From: Deinococcus sp. KNUC1210
Lineage (GTDB): Bacteria; Deinococcota; Deinococci; Deinococcales; Deinococcaceae
Direction of reading: 5' to 3'
Length of the DNA stretch: 64,000 nt
Assembly: GCF_022344005.1 (NCBI RefSeq)
Contig: NZ_CP092190.1
Span: 1,875,001-1,939,000, forward strand
The notes beneath the pieces were generated by a model. The model was not told the DNA's origin. It did not search any database and worked only from the letters and a program-made list of their open reading frames with translations. Every line of letters begins with the position of its first letter. Position 1 is the first letter of the stretch. The translations under genes were made by a program, and so were the position numbers. Of the stretch, positions 18,432 to 31,861 are shown piece after piece.

Positions 18432-18740
18432 TCAGGCTTTCTTGGTCTTCCACTCCGGGCGGTCTTTGACCACCAGGACGCGGCGGACGTGGTCGCGCAG
18501 GCGCAGGCTCGCGGCGATGGCGGTTTCGGGATTGCCCTGGGCCTTGATGGTGTACATCAGGTAGTAGCCCTCGCGCTCCTTCTGCACAGCGTAGGCGAGG
18601 CGGCGGTTGCCGACGTCGTCCAGCTTGGCGATCTCGGCTCCGGCTCCGCGCACGGCGTTCTCGATGTACTCCTTCTCGGTCTGGATCTGCTCAGCGCTCA
18701 GGCTGGGATTCAGGATCAGGTTCAAGTCGTACTGGTTCAT
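18432..18740 (-). CDS. rpsF: 30S ribosomal protein S6
   Basis: A 102-residue protein beginning MNQYDLNLILNPSLSAEQI, with VGNRRLAYAVQKEREGYYLMYTIKA and the S6 C-terminus. AGGAGGTG 6 nt before the ATG is the strongest Shine-Dalgarno site in the window. It heads the rpsF-ssb-rpsR-rplI operon. An extended -10 (TGATACACT on the minus strand, 18827-18835) lies about 85 bases upstream. Confidence 0.97.
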   Translation of the reverse strand: MNQYDLNLILNPSLSAEQIQTEKEYIENAVRGAGAEIAKLDDVGNRRLAYAVQKEREGYYLMYTIKAQGNPETAIAASLRLRDHVRRVLVVKDRPEWKTKKA

Positions 18741-18937
18741 GGTTCACCTCCTGTGGGCGCTCCGGATTTGGCGGGGTCAGGCTGCGGTGTGGCAACATCT
18801 TCCCTCGCCGGGGGGCGCAAGGAAAAAGTGTATCAGATGCAGGCGAAAGGTGCCAGTGGGAAGCGCCGTGTGCACGGGCTTTTGGCATGGACTCCGTTTC
18901 CTCCTCTTCACAGAGTTTTCACTGATATAGTGCAGCT

Positions 18938-19972
18938 ATGCCGCGAATCCTGGTGGTGGACGACGACGCCGCCATTCTGAAACTGGTCAGTGTCATTCTG
19001 GCCCGTGTTGGTCATGAGGTACGCACGTCCAGCCACCCGGTCGAGGCGCTGGAACTGCTGCAGGTCTTCATTCCCGAGCTGATTATCAGCGACGTGGTGA
19101 TGCCGTACATGACCGGCCTGGAGTTTCTGGAAGAGGTGCGTAAACACGAGAAACTGGCGTCGGTGCCGTTCATGCTGCTGTCGAGTCACGCCGAGCGCGG
19201 TGACGTGCGCCGGGGCATGAATCTGGGAGCCGACGACTACCTGCCCAAGCCTTTCACCCCGCAGGACCTGACCACCGCCGTCGATGCCCGCATGCGCCGC
19301 GCCGGGCTGTCGCAGCAGGAAGGCACCGCGCTGGAGGCCCGCGCACTGGGTACCGCTCAGGTCAGCTGGAAGGGCGAAACGGTGCAGTGGGTATCGCGCA
19401 AGGCCCTGGAGCTGTTCTTCTATCTGCTGGAGCACCGCGAGGTGAGCAGCTGGGAAGCCGCCGAGGCGCTGTGGCCCGAGAAGGACGAGGCCCGCGCCAG
19501 CAGCCTGTTTCATACCACGCTGCACCGCCTGCGAAAATCGCTCGACAACGACGCGGTGGGCAGCAGCAACCGCCGCTACACGCTCTCGGGCGAGCTGAAT
19601 CCGGAATATGACGTGAAGCGCTTTGAACGTCTGGCAGACCAGGCCGACGCAGGCAGGCTGGGTCTGGAAGAGCTGCGCGAACTGGTCGGACTGTACGGCA
19701 CCTTCCTGCCGGGCGTCGATTCGCCGTGGGCTGACGATGTTCGCAGCCGACTGGAGCAGCGGCAGCTCGGCATTCTGAGTCTGGCGGCGCGACTGGCGGG
19801 CGAATCGGGCAAGGCCAAAGACGCCGCGCAGTTTTATCAGCGCTCGCTCACCATCGATCCGCTGAGCGAGGCGGGCTGGGACGGGCTGGCAAAGGCGCTC
19901 GATCAGACCGGCGATCCACGTGCCCGTCTGGCGATGCGCCGCGAAGCATGGTGGATCACCGACATGGACTGA
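18938..19972 (+). CDS. Response regulator with C-terminal BTAD-like domain
   Basis: A 344-residue protein. Residues 1-120 are a receiver domain with the acidic pocket D8-D10, phospho-acceptor D52 (IISDVVMP), Ser82 region (MLLSS) and K104 (YLPKPF). After it comes a winged-helix-like stretch (WVSRKALELFFYLLEHREVSSWEAAEALWP) and a bacterial transcriptional activator (BTAD) TPR-like domain. No sensor kinase is adjacent, so it is an orphan regulator. The promoter is an extended -10, TGATATAGT, 6 nt before ATG, so the mRNA is leaderless. Confidence 0.82.
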   Translation: MPRILVVDDDAAILKLVSVILARVGHEVRTSSHPVEALELLQVFIPELIISDVVMPYMTGLEFLEEVRKHEKLASVPFMLLSSHAERGDVRRGMNLGADDYLPKPFTPQDLTTAVDARMRRAGLSQQEGTALEARALGTAQVSWKGETVQWVSRKALELFFYLLEHREVSSWEAAEALWPEKDEARASSLFHTTLHRLRKSLDNDAVGSSNRRYTLSGELNPEYDVKRFERLADQADAGRLGLEELRELVGLYGTFLPGVDSPWADDVRSRLEQRQLGILSLAARLAGESGKAKDAAQFYQRSLTIDPLSEAGWDGLAKALDQTGDPRARLAMRREAWWITDMD

Positions 19973-19984
19973 GAGCGAACTGGG

Positions 19985-20025
19985 AAAGGCGGGATCTGAC
20001 TCCTCCAGGGGCAGATCCCGCCTTT
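19985..20025. terminator. Bidirectional terminator
   Basis: AAAGGCGGGATCTG and CAGATCCCGCCTTT form a 14-bp perfect stem around a 13-base loop between the convergent response regulator and protease genes. Confidence 0.85.
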
Positions 20026-20088
20026 GCTGTGTTGTGCCCGCTCAGAGACGAGCTGCGGCTCAGGCTGCCGCGCTCGTCTCCTGCGCCG

Positions 20089-21894
20089 TCAGTTCTTGAC
20101 CGACAGGCCGGTCAGGGCCGCGCCGGAATACTTATTCATCCAGTTCCAGGGCAGGTACACGTAGCCGCCGTCACCAAAGCACGTTCCCCACGAGTTTTTC
20201 AGGATGAAGTACCCGCCGCCCGCCCCGCTGGGAGCGCTGGGAAGCGCGGCGTGCAGTTCGTCGTTGGTGACGTAGCCGACCAGTTCGGCCACATGATTCC
20301 ACCACGCCACATCTGCCGAGCCGTTCTTGACCGAATTGCCGTTGGCGTCTTTGTGCGAGACGGCATTATAGGGCAGGTCGGCCACGAAGCCGTCGGCGTT
20401 GGGCTGAAGGTAGCGGGCGTCGTGAACGAGCATGATCGGCGTGCCCAGCCGCACCGCGAGTGCCATCCAGAAGAGCGAGGCGTCGCGCTGATCGAAATTC
20501 CACAGGTCGTGCAGGCTGCTGGCGTCGGGGCGGTAGGCGCTGCGGCTCTGGGGAATCTGGAACCCGCAGCTCGTCTTGCCGCCCACCAGGATGCAGGCGC
20601 TGGGAGCCTGATGCACCGTGTCGCTGCACTGGGTCGCGGCATACGGATAGTTGGTGCAGGTGCTCGCGTACTTCCAGACGCCGGAATTCTTGGGCGTCTC
20701 GGTGGCGACGCGGCTCCAGCTCTGGTTGTACTGCCAGGCATTCTCGAAGGCGAAGCGGTAGTTGGCGCTATCTGCCCGCGTCACGGCATCGCGGGTATCG
20801 TCGCCGTCGGCCCCGTTGGGAGTGCGGTAATTGATCTTGATGTTGGCGACGTAGTCCTCTTCACTCAGATTGACGCGCTTGCCGAACATCTTGTTGATGA
20901 GTGTCTCGGTGGTCGATACCGTGGCGAAGCTCCAGCAGGTGCCGCGTGAACCCTGCGACTTGACGGTGGGCAGGTAGCGGCGCAGCGGAAAGTTCACGGC
21001 GCGGTAGATGCCGTTGCTGCTGGCCCCGCAGCCTGCCGCCGTGGACTCGTCGAGTTCGTTGCCCTGGCCTTCCGACTGAAGCAGCGCTCCGATCTGAGAC
21101 ACCAGATTGGCATTGACCTTGAAGCTGGTCGTGACCGCCTGCCGGATCGTCTCGCTGACACCGTTCTGAGCCGCTCCGGCGTTGGTGTTGACCGTTTGCA
21201 GCACCGCCGGGCTGATATTCAGGGCGCGGGCGTTCTGCTCGTTGAAGGCGGTGGTCGAGCGCTGCACCTCGGCGCGGGCATTCACGAGCGTGCCCGCTGC
21301 GTAGCTCAGGCCCACCGCCGGACTCATCAGCCGCACGTTCAGCGGGCCGGATTTGGTCTGCACGTCCAGCACCGGTTCCTCGAAGGGGGCAGTTTTTGCC
21401 AGTTGCAGCAGCGTGGCGAATTCCGGGCGCTGGGCCAGCAGATTGCTGGTGGTCTGGAGGTTGACGTTGAAGCGCTGCGTCTCGGCGGCCTGATTGGCCT
21501 GAAGCTGCGCCGCCGTGACGAACTGGGCGGTGTTGCCGGGTTGCAGCCATTTTGAGAATCCGGCCTGATCGAGCTTCAGGGCGCTGGGCAGCAGCGACGC
21601 GGCGGCGCTTCCAAACTCGGGTGCCTGCAGCAGCAGTTTGCTCAGGTCGGCCGTCTGAAACCGCACGGCGGGCACCTGCTGGAGCGTGGTGGTGGTTCTG
21701 GTCTGAGCCACCGTGGTCTGGGCAAGAGTGGCGGGTGCCGCATGGCTCAGGGTGGTCTGGGCACCTGCGCCCGAGGCCCCCAGTGCAGTTAGCAGGGTCA
21801 GGCGGCCCAACAGGGTGCGTGCTCTGCTGGCCTGGACGGGATGACGCGGCGCGGCGGTGGGTGTGGTGCTGGCCTGCTTCTTCGTGCTGTTCAT
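20089..21894 (-). CDS. Secreted papain-family (C1) cysteine protease
   Basis: A 601-residue protein with an N-terminal signal (LLGRLTLLTALGASGAGAQ) and a long N-terminal region of unknown role, possibly a propeptide. The catalytic domain begins near residue 290. It has the oxyanion Gln and nucleophile in KSQGSRGTCWSFA (Cys about 320), the His in NHVAELVGYV and the Asn in FILKNSWGTCFGDGGYVYLP. The active-site set is complete. It is monocistronic and likely degrades external protein or remodels the surface. Confidence 0.82.
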   Translation of the reverse strand: MNSTKKQASTTPTAAPRHPVQASRARTLLGRLTLLTALGASGAGAQTTLSHAAPATLAQTTVAQTRTTTTLQQVPAVRFQTADLSKLLLQAPEFGSAAASLLPSALKLDQAGFSKWLQPGNTAQFVTAAQLQANQAAETQRFNVNLQTTSNLLAQRPEFATLLQLAKTAPFEEPVLDVQTKSGPLNVRLMSPAVGLSYAAGTLVNARAEVQRSTTAFNEQNARALNISPAVLQTVNTNAGAAQNGVSETIRQAVTTSFKVNANLVSQIGALLQSEGQGNELDESTAAGCGASSNGIYRAVNFPLRRYLPTVKSQGSRGTCWSFATVSTTETLINKMFGKRVNLSEEDYVANIKINYRTPNGADGDDTRDAVTRADSANYRFAFENAWQYNQSWSRVATETPKNSGVWKYASTCTNYPYAATQCSDTVHQAPSACILVGGKTSCGFQIPQSRSAYRPDASSLHDLWNFDQRDASLFWMALAVRLGTPIMLVHDARYLQPNADGFVADLPYNAVSHKDANGNSVKNGSADVAWWNHVAELVGYVTNDELHAALPSAPSGAGGGYFILKNSWGTCFGDGGYVYLPWNWMNKYSGAALTGLSVKN

Positions 21895-22075
21895 CGTTGC
21901 CCCCTGTATGAAGGTCGATAAGTTGACTTACCGAAGGGATCGACCTGTGTGTTCACGGTAGCCAGTGCAGTGTTACCTCGGCGTTACCCACCGGATGACG
22001 GGGGATAGGGCCGCCGCACTCAGCATACTCTCACCGGACGTTCAGCAAACCGCGCACCGGAAGCAGCAGGCCCGG

Positions 22076-23143
22076 TCAGTGCCGCGCCGTGATCTGCCGG
22101 ACCACCTGCGCGAAAGTCTCGGCGTTGCGCTCCAGGGTATGAGCCTCCAGCACACGCTGGCGGGCCGCCTGACCCAGCCGCGCTCCCAGCGCCGGATCGC
22201 CTGCCAGCCGCGACAGGGCCGCCACGTAGCCCGCTGCGCCGCTGCCGACCAGCAGCCCACTTGTCCCGTCCGCGATCAGTTCGCGCTGAGCCGGAATGTC
22301 GTTGGTAACGAGGGCCGCGCCGCTCGCCATCGCTTCCAGCGTCGCCAGCGACTGATTTTCGGCGATGGTGGGCTGAAATACGGCGTCGGCAGCGCAGTAC
22401 AGCAGCGGCATATCGCTCCGCTTGCCGAAGTAACGCAGATTGGGCGTGCCCAGCAGCTTTAAAGGCGTTTCCATATAGCCGCTGCCCACCAGCACGAAAT
22501 CGAGCCCGGGCAGCCGCCGCGCCACCGGAAGCAGCATCAGGTGGTTCTTCTCGATGCTCAGCCGCGCCGGAACGAGCACCGTGAAGCGCGAAAAGCCGTA
22601 GGCCCGCCGTAACAGCTGGCGTTCCTGTGCGTCGGCGGGCCGGAATTTCTCGGTATTGACGCCGTTTGGCACCGCGTAGGCCGCCTGCATCCCGTGGTGC
22701 TGGCGCAGGTAGTCGGCAGCCCACCGCGACACCGTGACGACCTGTTCGGCCTGCCGGATGTCGCGGGCCTGTAACACTTCGTAGAAGCGGCGGTATACGC
22801 CCTCTGGCAGGCCCGGAATGTACAGCATCAGCTGATCGTGAATCAGGGCCGCGAAGGGACCGGGCAGATGGCGGTAATACTTGCGGTAGCCGCCGGGATT
22901 CCAGCTGCTCAGCAGCGTCAGGTCGAAGTCGCCGGGCAGCTCGGAAAGCTGACGATACGCGTGGACCTTCACGCCGCGTGCTCCGAGTTCGTCTCTCAGG
23001 CTGCGGTTGCCCTCCACGTCGGGCAGCGCCACTTCCGACTCGATGCCCCGCGCCCGCAGCGGCGGAATGATCTCGCGCATATACACTTCGCTTCCGCCCA
23101 CGGCGGGCGCGTCACTGACAAAGAGAAGGCGCAGGGGGGTCAA
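22076..23143 (-). CDS. Glycosyltransferase, GT4-like (GT-B fold)
   Basis: A 355-residue protein with the N-terminal LFVSDAPAVGGSEVYMREIIPPLRARG and the C-terminal EX7E-type region PTIAENQSLATLEAMASGAALVTND of GT4 enzymes. VPNGVNTEKFRP is another family mark. The start is a TTG at 23143, 9 nt after the pheT stop. It follows pheT without a visible terminator and may be cotranscribed. The acceptor (exopolysaccharide, glycolipid or S-layer glycan) cannot be told. Confidence 0.82.
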   Translation of the reverse strand: MTPLRLLFVSDAPAVGGSEVYMREIIPPLRARGIESEVALPDVEGNRSLRDELGARGVKVHAYRQLSELPGDFDLTLLSSWNPGGYRKYYRHLPGPFAALIHDQLMLYIPGLPEGVYRRFYEVLQARDIRQAEQVVTVSRWAADYLRQHHGMQAAYAVPNGVNTEKFRPADAQERQLLRRAYGFSRFTVLVPARLSIEKNHLMLLPVARRLPGLDFVLVGSGYMETPLKLLGTPNLRYFGKRSDMPLLYCAADAVFQPTIAENQSLATLEAMASGAALVTNDIPAQRELIADGTSGLLVGSGAAGYVAALSRLAGDPALGARLGQAARQRVLEAHTLERNAETFAQVVRQITARH

Positions 23144-23152
23144 GCGGGGTTC

Positions 23153-25609
<2,457 letters not shown>

Positions 25610-25744
25610 GGGTGTCCTTTGGGTAAGAGATGAAGCCCAGCGCCTCATGCTTTCAGTTCCACTGAGGAAGGAGGCGCTCGAACAGATCAAAGCCGTTGAT
25701 GGTTCAGGAGAACTGTCAGCAAGCGAGAAGAGAACACAGGTAGA

Positions 25745-26641
25745 TCAAGTGACCGAATCTCCTGGCTCGTCTTCTTTCTTCTCTGGCTCTTCATCCACCG
25801 TCTTCGTACCGCCGCCCAGTTCGTGAAAGCGCTGTTGCAGGGCGGGCGGCCAGCTTTCCAGCGCCGAGACTTCCTGCAGGTCGTTCAGCTCGTCCAGCGT
25901 GGCGGTTGCCGGATCGATGTCGTCGGGGTGCAGGCCCAGCATGCTCATCAGGTTCGCCAGCAGATTCTCGCTGGCCTCCTCGTCGCTCAGGTCCTCATCC
26001 TCGTCCTCATCGTCTTCCAGTGCCTCGGCGTCGTCGGCATCCAGCGTCACGCGCTCCAGGTACAGCATCGGGAACTTGCGCCACCCGGCCTGAACCCTGC
26101 GCTCATCGGTGATTTCGATGCGGTCACGGTCCTGGTCCACGCGGTACACGCCGGTTTCCAGCAGCTTCAGCGACGCTTTCAGCAGGTCTTCGAGGCGCTG
26201 AAAGGCGTAGAGCCGCTGGCCCTGTTGCAGCGCGATGACCTGTACGGGTGAGGCGGGCTGCACGGGCGCGGACTGCTCGAAGCCCTGTACCAGCGCCAGC
26301 ACGTTGCTGTCGGCATCGGAAAAGATCGGCAGCACCAGGCGCGGAAAGAACTCTTCGCCGCCTTTTTTCACCTGTGCCGCACTCGCCTCCCAGTACGCTG
26401 CGGCCAGTTCCAGTGCCTGTTCCAGCGGCAGAAAACTCAGGCCCGGCAGCAGCTCGACCTGGGTATCCTCGAAGCCGTTGCGCCAGCGGTACAGGGCGCG
26501 AACGTCGGCGCTGAGCTGATAGGGCCAGTCGCTCAGCAGGTCGTCGATCTCGCTGTCGTTCAGGCCGGGTTGCAGCGAATCGTAAGCGGCACGGTAGTTG
26601 GCGTTCAGCCAGGTTTGCAGGTGCTCAAGAGTGGTATCCAT
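25745..26641 (-). CDS. SMI1/KNR4 (SUKH) family protein
   Basis: A 298-residue protein. The N-terminal half has the SUKH pattern: LNDSEIDDLLSDWPYQLSADVRALYRWRNGFED, then LLPGLSFLPLEQALELAAAYW and FFPRLVLPIFSDADSNVLAL. The C-terminal third is very acidic (ALEDDEDEDEDLSDEEASE). SUKH proteins often neutralise contact-dependent toxins, but many are solitary and of unknown role. It lies between the small 99-residue gene and pheT, on the same strand. No toxin gene is visible nearby. Confidence 0.72.
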   Translation of the reverse strand: MDTTLEHLQTWLNANYRAAYDSLQPGLNDSEIDDLLSDWPYQLSADVRALYRWRNGFEDTQVELLPGLSFLPLEQALELAAAYWEASAAQVKKGGEEFFPRLVLPIFSDADSNVLALVQGFEQSAPVQPASPVQVIALQQGQRLYAFQRLEDLLKASLKLLETGVYRVDQDRDRIEITDERRVQAGWRKFPMLYLERVTLDADDAEALEDDEDEDEDLSDEEASENLLANLMSMLGLHPDDIDPATATLDELNDLQEVSALESWPPALQQRFHELGGGTKTVDEEPEKKEDEPGDSVT

Positions 26642-26648
26642 GAAGTCC

Positions 26649-28045
<1,397 letters not shown>

Positions 28046-28102
28046 TCAGGCCAGCGTGTCCCCGGTTTTGGTAAATGGCGAAGCTGTACCGGGGGTCGTC
28101 AT
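28046..28102 (-). CDS. Leader peptide of the pheS attenuator
   Basis: Eighteen residues, MTTPGTASPFTKTGDTLA, ending in TGA. It starts 6 nt after a -10 box, so the mRNA is leaderless. The only Phe codon is TTT, a rare codon here, and it lies within the loop of hairpin 1:2. This position suits ribosome stalling when charged Phe-tRNA is short, although leader peptides of this class often have several Phe codons. Confidence 0.5.
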   Translation of the reverse strand: MTTPGTASPFTKTGDTLA

Positions 28103-28108
28103 GGCTTC

Positions 28109-28137
28109 AGCGTAGCGGGCGGGGCAGGGTGGGTCAA
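28109..28137 (-). promoter_or_regulatory. pheS operon promoter
   Basis: TTGACC (28132-28137) and TACGCT (28109-28114) on the minus strand are separated by exactly 17 bases. Transcription would start at or next to the leader-peptide ATG at 28102. Confidence 0.65.
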
Positions 28138-28164
28138 GGTGGCGCGTGGCATACTGCGCTCAGC

Positions 28165-28285
28165 GGAGAGCGGGGAAAGTCCGGTGAAGGGAGTTGGCAG
28201 CAGCACCCGAGTCCGGCACTGTCGCGCAACGGTAAGTGTCCAGAAGCGTTCTGGCGCGAGTCCGAACACCCTTCTTCGCGGGGCG
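28165..28285 (+). ncRNA. Cobalamin riboswitch
   Basis: The stretch contains the conserved cobalamin-aptamer pieces in order: GGGGAAAGTCCGGTGAAG, then GTCCGGCACTGTCGCGCAACGGTAAG, and a B12-box-like GCGCGAGTCCGAACACC. It lies upstream of a B12-type substrate-binding protein gene, and a terminator (28373-28394) sits between. Binding of B12 should stop transcription of the importer. Exact ends are approximate. (Quoted pieces are shown only to mark positions 28171-28188, 28211 onward and 28253-28270.). Confidence 0.82.
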
Positions 28286-28372
28286 CAGCACTCGCGCCCG
28301 GTTGAACCCCTCGCGAAAAGGGGAACACCCAGCCCCCGCGCAATCCTGCCCGGCCCGACTGGAGTTCACTTT

Positions 28373-28394
28373 CGCCCATCTGGGCGCTTTTTTT
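28373..28394 (+). terminator. Riboswitch expression-platform terminator
   Basis: CGCCCA and TGGGCG pair around a two-base loop and are followed by a run of seven T, 36 bases before the importer start codon. Confidence 0.8.
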
Positions 28395-28429
28395 GCGAGT
28401 GTCGTTCTTCCGTTCCCTCTGGAGGAAAC

Positions 28430-29314
28430 ATGAAGACCCGGCCTATCAAGACTCTGTTTTCCCTGCTGACTGTCGGCCTGCTGTCGAGCGCCGCCGCCGT
28501 CAGTTATCCGCTGACCATCACCGACGATCTGGGCCGCAAAGTCACGGTCGCCGCCGAACCGAAGCGCATCGTGTCGGTGCTGCCGAGCGACACCGAGACG
28601 CTGTGTGCGCTGGGCATCTGTGACCGTCTGGTGGGCGTAGACGACAATTCCGATTTTCCGGCCAGTGTGAAGGCGCTGCCCAAGGTCGGCGGCCTGTACA
28701 GCCCCAGCACCGAGCGCATGGTGGCCCTGAAACCCGATCTGGTGATCGTGAGCAAGTACGGCAAGCTGACCGACACGCTGACGGCGGCGGGCATCACCGT
28801 CGTGGCGGTCAACCCTGAAAGTTACGACGACGTCTTTTCCAAGACGCTGCTGCTGGGAAAGATCGTGAACCGCGAAGCGCAGGCCAAGCAACTCGTGACG
28901 CAGATGCGGCGCGACATCGCCCGGATCGAGATTCTGACCAAAAATGCCGTCCACAAGCCGACCACGTATTACGAGATCGACCCCACGCCGTACACCGCCG
29001 GGCCAAACAGCTTCATCGGGGTGCTACTCAGCAAGGCGGGGGCGGCGAACATCATTCCGGCGACGCTGGGCGATTTCCCCAAGATCAGCCCCGAACTGGT
29101 GGTGCAGCGCAGCCCGCAGCTTATTCTCGGCCCCGATCTGGCGACCGTGAAGGCCCGGCCCGGCTGGAACGGCATTGCCGCTGTTCGGTCGGGGCGAGTG
29201 ATCGCGGTGGTGCCGGGCAGCGACTTCGACAACCTGCTGAACCGTCCTGGCCCGCGTCTGCCGCAGGCGCTGGCAGCCCTGGCGCGGCTGATTCACCCCG
29301 AACTGTTCCGGTGA
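28430..29314 (+). CDS. btuF: B12 ABC transporter substrate-binding protein
   Basis: A 294-residue periplasmic protein with a signal peptide (LFSLLTVGLLSSAAA) and the type III binding-protein pattern: ITDDLGRKVTVAAEPKRIVSVLPSDTETLCALG, LVGVDDNSDFP, LKPDLVIVSKYG, and a C-terminal LIHPELF. GGAGGAAAC precedes the ATG. Fold alone cannot separate B12 from siderophore binding; the cobalamin riboswitch upstream makes B12 the likely ligand. It is the first gene of a btuF-btuC-btuD-type operon. Confidence 0.82.
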   Translation: MKTRPIKTLFSLLTVGLLSSAAAVSYPLTITDDLGRKVTVAAEPKRIVSVLPSDTETLCALGICDRLVGVDDNSDFPASVKALPKVGGLYSPSTERMVALKPDLVIVSKYGKLTDTLTAAGITVVAVNPESYDDVFSKTLLLGKIVNREAQAKQLVTQMRRDIARIEILTKNAVHKPTTYYEIDPTPYTAGPNSFIGVLLSKAGAANIIPATLGDFPKISPELVVQRSPQLILGPDLATVKARPGWNGIAAVRSGRVIAVVPGSDFDNLLNRPGPRLPQALAALARLIHPELFR

Positions 29315-29384
29315 AGAGGCGGCCCGCGCTCCTGAACCGGTTCCCTGCGGTCTTTCTGTGTCGCCCGCGCCACACACCACCTCC

Positions 29385-30412
29385 ATGTCAGCCCTAGAAC
29401 GCCCCATGACGCCTGCCCGCTCGCGCCTGCCCTGGCTGGGGCGCACGGCGCTGCTGCTGGGCCTGCTGCTGCTGACGGTGCTGCTGGCGCTGGGTCTGGG
29501 CAGCGTGCACGTCTCGGCTGCCGAAACCCTGAAGGGCGTGTGGCACGGGCTGAGCGGCGCGGCCCTGACCGGCAACGACGTGATCGTGTGGCAGCTGCGC
29601 TTTCCGCGTGTGGCGCTGGGGCTGCTGGTGGGTGCGTCGCTGGGCGTGTGCGGAGCGGCGTATCAGGGGTGTTTCGCAATCCGCTGGCCGACCCGTACCT
29701 GATGGGTGTGGCGAGCGGCGCAGGACTGGGCGCGACGCTGGCGGTGGTGGCAGGCTGGAGCAGCGCCCTGATTCCGCTGTCGGCGCTGCTGGGCGCGTTT
29801 CTGAGCGTGCTGGCGTCGCTGGCACTGGCGCGGCAGGGCCGCACGCTGCCGCCGCTGCGCCTGATTCTGAGCGGCGTGGTGGTGGGCAGCATCCTGACAG
29901 CCGCTTCCACCTACCTGCTGCTGACGTCGCCCACGCGCATCCTTCAGGTGTACAGCTTCACACTGGGTAGCCTGACGTTCGGTGGCTGGCACGAAGTCGG
30001 TACGGTGCTGCCCTACGCGCTGCTGGGCGGCGGACTGCTGCTGCTGCTGGCCCGTGCCCTGAACGTGCTGCAATTGGGCGACCTGACGGCCCGCAGCCTG
30101 GGTCTGCCCGTCGAGCGCCTGCGCCTGCTGGTGATTCTGGCGGCCAGTCTGGTCACGGCGGCGGCGGTCAGCTATGCGGGCATCATCGGCTTTGTCGGGC
30201 TGGTCACGCCGCATCTGGTTCGGCGGCTGTGGGGGCCAGATTACCGCGTGCTGCTGCCGATCTCGGCGCTGGCAGGTGCGGGGCTGCTCGTCCTCTCCGA
30301 CCTGCTGGCCCGCACGCTGACCGCCACCGAACTCCCGGTGGGCGTGGTCACGACGCTGCTGGGGGGGCCGTTCTTTCTGTATCTGCTGCACCGACAGGGT
30401 GGGGAGAGATAG
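29385..30412 (+). pseudogene. btuC: B12/iron ABC permease (FecCD family) with a one-base frameshift
   Basis: About 342 residues after repair. The first frame ends at 29702 after VGASLGVCGAAYQG. The second frame resumes with FRNPLADPYLMGVASGAGLGA and continues through about nine membrane helices to LYLLHRQGGER. Family marks GAAYQGVFRNPLADP and GLVTPHLVRRLWGPDYR are intact if one G is added to GGGG at 29666-29669. The loss is therefore probably a sequencing artefact. It moves B12 through the inner membrane with BtuD. The start ATG 29385 is one of two close candidates (also 29406). Confidence 0.8.
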
Positions 30413-30460
30413 GGATGAGGGGTCGGGAATTCCGCATGATTGGTGGGCAGGGGAGAAGGA

Positions 30461-30620
30461 GTGATGAGAGATGCGTGATGGATGATGAGCAGCTGAGGAA
30501 TCCTGATAGTTGGCAGCGTGGGCAGGGAGAAAAATGACAGGCGATGAAGGGCGAGCGGACAGGGATGAGCAACCGAGTGGCGCGGCACTTCCGCATCACG
30601 CATCACCCATCACGCATCAC
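30461..30620. repeat. Inverted GATGCGTGATG repeats around btuD start
   Basis: Variants of GTGATGCGTGATGGGTGATG lie at 30461-30487 in one orientation and, as ATCACGCATCACCCATCACG, at 30594-30620 in the other. The two arms bracket the btuD ribosome-binding site and start codon and could fold together. The same core occurs at 62348-62447. Confidence 0.65.
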
Positions 30621-31418
30621 CTTCCCCCTGCCCTGCTCTCCTGCCACGACCTCAGCGTGAAGGCAGGCTCGCTGCTGGCCGTGCAGAACGTCCGTGCCGA
30701 GTTTCCGGCGGGGCAGCTGAGCGCGATCATCGGACCGAATGGAGCGGGCAAATCGACCCTGATGCGGGCGCTGCTGGGCCTGGACGCGCCTGCCAGCGGC
30801 GAGGTAAGGCTGGACGGGCGACCGCTGGCGGCCTGGACCCGGCGCGAGCGGGCCAACAAGCTGGCGTATCTGGCGCAGGGCGAGGCGCTGCCCGAAGGAG
30901 CGCGGGTCCGTGACGTGGTGGCGCTGGGACGCGGTGCGGGGGGCTGGATGTGGGGCCTGCTGCCGCTGGGCGGCTGGACGCAGGCCGACGAGGATGCCGT
31001 GACGCAGGCGCTGCGCCGCACCGACACCGAGCAGTTTGCCGAGCGTCCGGTGCAGTCGCTGTCGGGGGGCGAGCGGCAGCGGGTGTCGCTGGCACGGGCA
31101 CTGGCCGCCGATCCCCAGTTTCTGCTGCTCGACGAACCCACCAATCACCTCGATCTGGGCTACGCCGCCGACCTGCTGAGCGCCCTGAACACCGAGGCAG
31201 CAGGCGGCATGGGCGTGGTGGCAGTGCTGCACGATCTGACGCTGGCAGCGCAGGCAGACCGGCTGCTGCTGCTGCACGCCGGGCGGGTGCTGGCCCAGGG
31301 CACCCCAGAAGAGGTACTCACACCGGCCAATCTGCACGCCGCGTATGGCCTTCAGGCCGAGGTGCTGCGCCACAACGGGCGGCTGATCGTGGTGCCGGGG
31401 GTGAGCGGTGGGAAGTAG
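30534..31418 (+). CDS. btuD: B12/iron ABC transporter ATP-binding protein
   Basis: About 294 residues. Walker A GPNGAGKST, signature LSGGERQRVSLARALAADP, Walker B LLLDEPTNHLDLGY and the switch His (VLHDLTLAAQ) are complete. AGGGAGA precedes ATG 30534. The first 40 residues (HHASPITHHLP region) are encoded by a dispersed repeat, so homologues probably begin nearer LLSCHDLSVKAG. It powers the BtuC permease. Confidence 0.85.
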   Translation: MTGDEGRADRDEQPSGAALPHHASPITHHLPPALLSCHDLSVKAGSLLAVQNVRAEFPAGQLSAIIGPNGAGKSTLMRALLGLDAPASGEVRLDGRPLAAWTRRERANKLAYLAQGEALPEGARVRDVVALGRGAGGWMWGLLPLGGWTQADEDAVTQALRRTDTEQFAERPVQSLSGGERQRVSLARALAADPQFLLLDEPTNHLDLGYAADLLSALNTEAAGGMGVVAVLHDLTLAAQADRLLLLHAGRVLAQGTPEEVLTPANLHAAYGLQAEVLRHNGRLIVVPGVSGGK

Positions 31419-31529
31419 AACGTGGGCTGTCGGGGCGTTGGCCTGCATTCAGTCTGAAAGCGCTGCGGTATGGTGCGGACGACCCGGAGCGAGGCGAGTG
31501 GCTGCCCTGTCCCGCGTCCTCTTTCCCTG

Positions 31530-31857
<328 letters not shown>

Positions 31858-31861
<4 letters not shown>

